NCBI GenBank assembly: GCA_025455635.1
Contig: JALOMF010000018.1
Location: forward strand, 1-16,317
Length of the DNA stretch: 16,317 bases
DNA from: Saprospiraceae bacterium
Lineage (GTDB): Bacteria > Bacteroidota > Bacteroidia > Chitinophagales > Saprospiraceae
Direction: 5' to 3'
Numbering within the stretch: position 1 is the stretch's first letter; every line of letters starts with the position of its first letter. The notes beneath the pieces were generated by a model. That model searched no databases, was not told where the DNA came from, and saw only the letters and a program-made list of their open reading frames with translations. Positions 12,513 through 16,317 of this stretch are shown here, piece by piece. A program made the translations under genes and the position numbers.

Positions 12513-14366
12513 TTATTTTTTGGAAAAAATCTTGTTGAGAATTTTCAGGGTTATCAAGTAGGTCGGTTTCACGCCCTCCTCGCCGAGGCTGCCGGAGGCG
12601 AGGGTGTGGCCCGTGAGCAGCGGATTGTCGGAGGCGTAATAAGCGTAGCGGAGGGTCACGTTTTCGCTGATGTTCTTGCGGATTTTGGAGGCCGCTTGGA
12701 TGGCTTTTTGGTAGTGTGCACCCTCCATTTCCAGCCCCACGGCCCGCCACGAGGAGCGCAGGAAGTACCGCAGGATGTCCTTGTTTTGGAGGCTAGTGCC
12801 CAGCACGGTAATCATCGTGCCCTCACTCACCAGCAGCCCGTTCCCTTCAAAATCTTCCTTCGTAAAATCGTTGTCGAAGGGATAATTGTCGGCGGTGCCC
12901 TCGAACACATGCGCCGTGGGCACCATGATGTCGCCCTTGCCGCCCTCCAAGATGCCCGCCTTGCCCATGAGGGAGATGGAGGAAACCCTCAGTGGAATGC
13001 GGATTTCGGATTGCGGAGCTTCCGATTGCGCCTGCCTATTCGGCAGACAGGGATTTCGGATTGCGGATTGCGGATTGGGGGAAGTGGGTAGGTCAACGTC
13101 GTTTGTTTGTTGATGGCTTGAATGGGGTGGTTGCTCGGCCTCCAATCCGAAATCCGAAATCCGCATTCCGAAATCGAATTCGAATGGTTTTAGCAGTTCG
13201 TCCATCACCTCGTAGGCTTGTTCGCCGAAGGCGTAGTCCATGACGAGGAGGAGGGGCTTCTCTTGTGCCACTAGGTCGGCGTTCCAGTGGATTTCTGGGG
13301 CTAGTCCCTCTGGTTTAACCTGCTGTGTATCAATGATTTGCACGGTGATGTTTGTGCCACTCTGGTCGTTGAGCTGGTACATGCCGTGGCGGGTGGCGTA
13401 GTCCTCTACTTGGTGGCGGAGGTCACGGCTGTCGTCGTGGCTGAGTTCACGGGCGAGGGCTTCCATGCCCTTGGCCGTGGGCTTAGTGCGGGTTGCGCCG
13501 AAGGCGTAGAGGGAGTTCATCACGCTGTGCGGGTTGGAGCTGATGATGTGGATGGGGCGGTCGAGCCAGCCTTTTTTGTGCAAAAACAGCTTGATATTGT
13601 TGGCCCAGGCGCTGCCGAAAGTGTGGTGCCCGATTTTTTCCCGAAGGGCCGAGGAGAAGGTGATTTCCCGGTCGTTTTTCTCCAGCGCCTCCTCGATGGA
13701 AAGCTGCCCCATCCAGTACACGATGTGGAAGAGGCTGTTGACCCGGCTGGCAGCCTCGAAGCGCTTGACGGCGGCCAGCGTCTCCTCGAAGGTGCGGCCC
13801 AGCAGCCCGCTGAGGTAGGTGCAGGCGACTTCCCGGTTGATGGGTTCGCCTGTTTTTTCGAGTTCGACGACTTGCTCCAAATTGAGCCAGTCCCGCTTTT
13901 TTCGGCCACGGGGGTCGAGGGCGTTTCGGCAAACTTTTTCTGCCTCGATGTAGAGGAAGGTGAGGTGCGTGAGGATGTCGTAGATGTCGGAGCGGCCATT
14001 GGTCAGCTCCACGAACATCTGCTCCTCGTCAATTCGGTAGCAGTTGCGGCGTCGCTTGGGCGGGATGATGGGCGTGAAACCCGAATGCTCAAAGCCCTCC
14101 TTGGTGATGAGCCGGATGTAGCGGCACTCCTCCACGCCCTGCGGCAGCCGCTGGAAAATATAGAGCAGCCCTTCGAGTTCTACCCGCTCGGGGTCGGCGA
14201 TGGAGCCGTAGATTTCAGGCCGGAGCACCATCAACGCCTCAATCATGCCCTCGCCGCTCACGCCTAGGGGCTTGTAGCCGCCCCGGATGAAGAGGTGCCG
14301 CATGGAGATGTAGAGTTGTTGGATGGCGGCCCTCGATTCTTGGGCACGGGTTCTTTCTGCTGTCAT
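12513..14366 (-). CDS. DUF6909-like protein with a nucleoside-phosphorylase-like C-terminal half
   Basis: A 617-residue, probably cytoplasmic protein. The N-terminal part (ESRAAIQQLYISMRHLFIRGGY, IPPKRRRNCYRIDEEQM) resembles the conserved Bacteroidota family I know as DUF6909; this is from memory and not checked. The C-terminal part looks like a PNP/UDP-phosphorylase fold: LLVMDYAFGEQAYEVM (about 370-387), SISLMGKAGILEGGKGDIMVP (about 463-483), GLEMEGAHYQKA with E546/E548 (the position of the nucleoside-binding Glu), and YYASDNPL near 578. Catalysis is unproven. Between the first and second of these blocks sits a hydrophilic insert, residues about 399-459 (ISDFGLEAEQPP, NPQSAIRNP, LPNRQAQS, SEIRIPLR), encoded by heptamer repeats and keeping frame. 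ATG 14366 is the start; a GATTTAC heptamer tract lies just upstream of it. Confidence 0.75.
   Translation of the reverse strand: MTAERTRAQESRAAIQQLYISMRHLFIRGGYKPLGVSGEGMIEALMVLRPEIYGSIADPERVELEGLLYIFQRLPQGVEECRYIRLITKEGFEHSGFTPIIPPKRRRNCYRIDEEQMFVELTNGRSDIYDILTHLTFLYIEAEKVCRNALDPRGRKKRDWLNLEQVVELEKTGEPINREVACTYLSGLLGRTFEETLAAVKRFEAASRVNSLFHIVYWMGQLSIEEALEKNDREITFSSALREKIGHHTFGSAWANNIKLFLHKKGWLDRPIHIISSNPHSVMNSLYAFGATRTKPTAKGMEALARELSHDDSRDLRHQVEDYATRHGMYQLNDQSGTNITVQIIDTQQVKPEGLAPEIHWNADLVAQEKPLLLVMDYAFGEQAYEVMDELLKPFEFDFGMRISDFGLEAEQPPHSSHQQTNDVDLPTSPNPQSAIRNPCLPNRQAQSEAPQSEIRIPLRVSSISLMGKAGILEGGKGDIMVPTAHVFEGTADNYPFDNDFTKEDFEGNGLLVSEGTMITVLGTSLQNKDILRYFLRSSWRAVGLEMEGAHYQKAIQAASKIRKNISENVTLRYAYYASDNPLLTGHTLASGSLGEEGVKPTYLITLKILNKIFSKK
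12994..13175. repeat. Composite heptamer-repeat insert inside the DUF6909-like gene
   Basis: On the plus strand, GGAATGC-GGATTTC-GGATTGC (12994-13014) is followed by a dyad CTGCC-TATTC-GGCAG (13032-13046). Next come GGATTTC and two GGATTGC units (13051-13071), then about 65 bp of other sequence. It ends with an oppositely oriented array of CCAATCC, GAAATCC, GAAATCC and GCATTCC (13142-13169). The outer arrays are near-complementary, so the block has terminal inverted repeats like a small mobile or REP-type element. It reads through without a stop in the host gene's frame. Confidence 0.8.
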
Positions 14367-14372
14367 ATTTGG

Positions 14373-14400
14373 GATTTACGATTTACGATTTTGGATTTAC
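14373..14400 (+). repeat. 7-bp tandem repeat (4 units)
   Basis: GATTTAC, GATTTAC, GATTTTG, GATTTAC run without gaps, 7 bp upstream of the minus-strand ATG at 14366. The tract therefore lies in the 5' untranslated region or ribosome-loading area of the DUF6909-like gene. A change of copy number could alter its expression. Confidence 0.8.
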
Positions 14401-14475
14401 GAGGTGCAAGGTATTGAGATTGAAGGATTTAGGTGAAAACGGGAAGCCTGAACCAATATCAAACACCTGAATTTT

Positions 14476-14552
14476 CCTTTTGCAAAGGTCAAAGGTTTGG
14501 GCATATTGTCCTAGTTCATTTTGCTCCAATAGGTTTGCCTTTTGGCAAAGGC
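14476..14552. repeat. Two related dyads in the divergent spacer
   Basis: CCTTT-TGC-AAAGG (14476-14488) and GCCTTT-TGGC-AAAGGC (14537-14552) are inverted repeats with nearly the same arms, about 60 bp apart start to start. Placement between divergent genes fits paired operator sites, but no known regulator motif was recognised. Confidence 0.4.
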
Positions 14553-14662
14553 GATGTGGAAAGTTGTTAGAAATCCCTCATTGACTAGTGCAAAACGCTT
14601 GGATGAGCTTATATTTCGCCTATTGTAAAAACAGCATCTTTTCAGTATTTCCTCGTTTTTAT

Positions 14663-14670
14663 TAGTTTTG
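14663..14670 (+). promoter_or_regulatory. Candidate -7 promoter box for the hydrolase gene
   Basis: TAGTTTTG matches the Bacteroidota -7 consensus TAnnTTTG exactly and lies 43 bp upstream of the GTG start. No clear TTTG sits 18-21 bp upstream (only TTTTC near 14640), so the -33 half is poor. Confidence 0.4.
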
Positions 14671-14712
14671 GCCTTTCATTTTTTGCCGTAGGCAAACAAA
14701 AAACAAACTACC

Positions 14713-16317
14713 GTGAACAGATTCCCCCTCCTGCCGCTGCTTTGCAGCCTTGTACTGCCCTTAGCGGTCGCTTCGCAAACACCCAGTTTCACTGCCAATG
14801 ATGTCGTGCCTCCCTACGATGGCAAATACCACTTCGGGGCCAACCTCGGCGCCTATTATTTCTGGACTGACCAGCAGCTCGCCGATATTGCCGCAGGCAA
14901 CCCAAAACTGGGCGTGGAGGGCGCCGGCGTGACTTCCCTGCGGGTCTCCTTGCCGGAGAACTTCGTGGAATTCTGGGGCTACGACATCCGGCTCGATGCG
15001 TTCAAGCACTACGATTCTTTGGGCATCACCGACAACGTGGTCTTCGTGGGATACCCTTCCGAGGTGCACCGTGACCCTACCGAGCATTGCCCCGGCGTGC
15101 GCTCCGAGATGTTCGCCAACCTCTACGAACCCATCTGGGACAATGGCGAAAACGGTACGCCCGTGAACGAAAACAATTTTTACGCCGCCTACCTCTGGAA
15201 ACTGGTGCAGGCCTACACGCCCTACACCCGCTACTGGGAAATCTGGAACGAGCCGGATTTCGACTTCGTGGGCAACTCCTCCAAAAAGCCCGGCGAACCC
15301 GGCAACTGGTGGGAGTACGACCCGGAGCCTTGCGATTACGCCATCCATGCCCCCGTGCAGCACTATATCCGCACGCTGCGCATCAGTTACGAAGTGATAA
15401 AAACCCTCGCCCCGAACGACTTCGTGGCCGTGGGTGGCCTCGGCTACCCCAGCTTCCTCGACCTCATCATGCGCCAAACGGACAACCCCGACGGAGGCCA
15501 AGTGACGCCGGAATACCCGCTGAAAGGCGGTGCTTATTTTGATGTGATGAGCTACCACAGCTACCCGCATATTGACAATTCGCTGCGGGCTTGGTCGGAC
15601 GAAATCATGGGCTTCGTGTATTTCCGCAACTCCGACCGCTGCGTGGACGGGCTGCTGCGCCTCAAAGACCAGTTCGATGTGGTGCTTCGCAATTACGGCT
15701 ACGACGGCCAGACCTACCCTACAAAGCACTGGATTATCACCGAAAGCAATATCCCCAGGGTGGAGTACGGCGAGTACCTCGGCTCTAACGATGCCCAAGT
15801 GAACTACCTCATCAAAAGCGCCGTGGCTTGCCAAATGAACAGCGTGGACCAACTGCACGTCTATCAGCTTGGCGATATTGAAAGCGAGCAGGATGCCCGC
15901 AGCGAGTTCCAACTGATGGGCCTGTTCACGGAGCTGGACTCGGTGCCCAAGTACGAGCAGCAGCGGACGCCCGGCGGCGTAGCATACTCCACCGTGTCAG
16001 GGCTGCTGCACGACCATATCCACGACGCCCAACGCACCGCCCAACTGCAACTGCCCGACAATATCCGGGGCGGGGCGTTCAAGCACCAGGTAAAGGGCTA
16101 CACCTACGTGCTTTGGGCCGTCACGGAGCAAGACCGCTCGGAGGAGGCGTCGGCCAGCTACTCGTTCCCGGCCAGTTTCAACCTGAAAACGCTGCACCGC
16201 CGTGCTTGGGACTTTGCGGAGCGCTCCATCACCACCGAGGTTGCTGCCGATGAGGTGGCGCTGACCGGCTCGCCCATTTTCCTGCGTGACCGCAAGGACG
16301 ACCTCGACCCCGAAGAC
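14713..16317 (+). CDS. Secreted clan GH-A-like glycoside hydrolase (3' partial)
   Basis: Predicted exported TIM-barrel glycosidase; 535 codons are present and the frame is open at the window edge. GTG 14713 is the first possible start after an in-frame TAG at 14689, and it opens a signal peptide (MNRFPLLPLLCSLVLPLAVAS-QTP). The mature part begins YHFGANLGAYYFW. Clan GH-A type catalytic residues are visible: acid/base E180 in YWEIWNEPDFDF and probable nucleophile E344 in KHWIITESN; beta-strand elements such as YFDVMSYHSYP fit the barrel between them. The 164-residue gap is long compared with many GH5/GH39 enzymes, so the exact family is uncertain. A C-terminal T9SS tail may lie beyond the window. 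With the polysaccharide genes nearby it may process the locus's own glycan or an external one; the substrate is unknown. Confidence 0.8.
   Translation, partial: MNRFPLLPLLCSLVLPLAVASQTPSFTANDVVPPYDGKYHFGANLGAYYFWTDQQLADIAAGNPKLGVEGAGVTSLRVSLPENFVEFWGYDIRLDAFKHYDSLGITDNVVFVGYPSEVHRDPTEHCPGVRSEMFANLYEPIWDNGENGTPVNENNFYAAYLWKLVQAYTPYTRYWEIWNEPDFDFVGNSSKKPGEPGNWWEYDPEPCDYAIHAPVQHYIRTLRISYEVIKTLAPNDFVAVGGLGYPSFLDLIMRQTDNPDGGQVTPEYPLKGGAYFDVMSYHSYPHIDNSLRAWSDEIMGFVYFRNSDRCVDGLLRLKDQFDVVLRNYGYDGQTYPTKHWIITESNIPRVEYGEYLGSNDAQVNYLIKSAVACQMNSVDQLHVYQLGDIESEQDARSEFQLMGLFTELDSVPKYEQQRTPGGVAYSTVSGLLHDHIHDAQRTAQLQLPDNIRGGAFKHQVKGYTYVLWAVTEQDRSEEASASYSFPASFNLKTLHRRAWDFAERSITTEVAADEVALTGSPIFLRDRKDDLDPED

Larger units (their letters stand above)
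14367..14712. other. Divergent 346-bp intergenic region
   Basis: AT-rich spacer between two divergently transcribed genes, so it should hold the promoters of both. It contains a heptamer tract, two related dyads and one exact TAnnTTTG box facing the hydrolase gene, each listed separately. No convincing open frame, tRNA or small RNA was seen in the rest. Confidence 0.6.

Noticed and set aside
12994..13175. CRISPR array
   Set aside because: Units are only 7 bp, contiguous or irregularly spaced, and change orientation; there are no repeat-spacer units and no cas genes.
13338..14267. 309-codon plus-strand open frame opposite the DUF6909-like gene
   Set aside because: Composition is Val/Glu/Gly-rich antisense of the minus-strand gene; no motif was seen, and the minus strand has conserved-looking segments.
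14761..15912. 383-codon minus-strand open frame opposite the hydrolase
   Set aside because: The plus-strand reading has a signal peptide and both catalytic glutamates; the minus frame is His/Val-rich antisense sequence without a domain.

Overview
The window is GC-rich chromosomal DNA from a member of the Bacteroidota. A Saprospiria-like lineage is my guess, not a demonstrated placement. Three things support Bacteroidota: a C-terminal type IX secretion (T9SS) sorting domain on the 1489-residue protein, promoter sequence of the TTTG-N18-TAnnTTTG type, and families typical of that phylum (DUF2752, a DUF6909-like protein, ASPIC/UnbV). No rRNA, tRNA, CRISPR array or transposase gene was seen.

Positions 1-4198 hold a plus-strand Wzx/Wzy-type polysaccharide module. 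It contains the 3' part of a Wzc-like chain-length/tyrosine autokinase gene, a spacer packed with four inverted repeats, a Wzx-like flippase, and a GT4 glycosyltransferase whose TTG start overlaps the flippase stop by 4 bp. Positions 4354-8823 hold one very large secreted mosaic protein: signal peptide, seven calcium-binding-type FG-GAP repeats, a UnbV domain, a beta-rich middle, a DUF7619-like domain and a T9SS tail. A strong intrinsic terminator follows at 8892-8940. Positions 9024-11548 hold an O-antigen ligase/polymerase-like membrane protein, coupled by an ATGA overlap to an APH-fold kinase-like protein.

From 11532 to 14366 the genes are on the minus strand: a small DUF2752 membrane protein that overlaps the kinase gene tail to tail, a small outer-membrane barrel with its own promoter, and a 617-residue protein with a nucleoside-phosphorylase-like C-terminal half. 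The last has an in-frame insert built from heptamer repeats. A divergent 346-bp spacer (14367-14712) separates it from a secreted glycoside hydrolase (14713 to the window end), whose 3' end is missing.

My reading of how it fits together is as follows. The flippase, polymerase/ligase-like protein, Wzc and GT4 build and export a surface polysaccharide. The kinase-like protein may phosphorylate a component of it. The T9SS protein is displayed at the cell surface, where T9SS cargo is known in some species to be attached to an LPS-type polysaccharide. The hydrolase may trim or degrade a glycan. The most unusual points are the repeat-derived insert in the DUF6909-like gene, the coupled ligase/kinase pair, the inverted-repeat cluster at 1495-1687, and short 7-8-bp repeat tracts at gene ends and in spacers.
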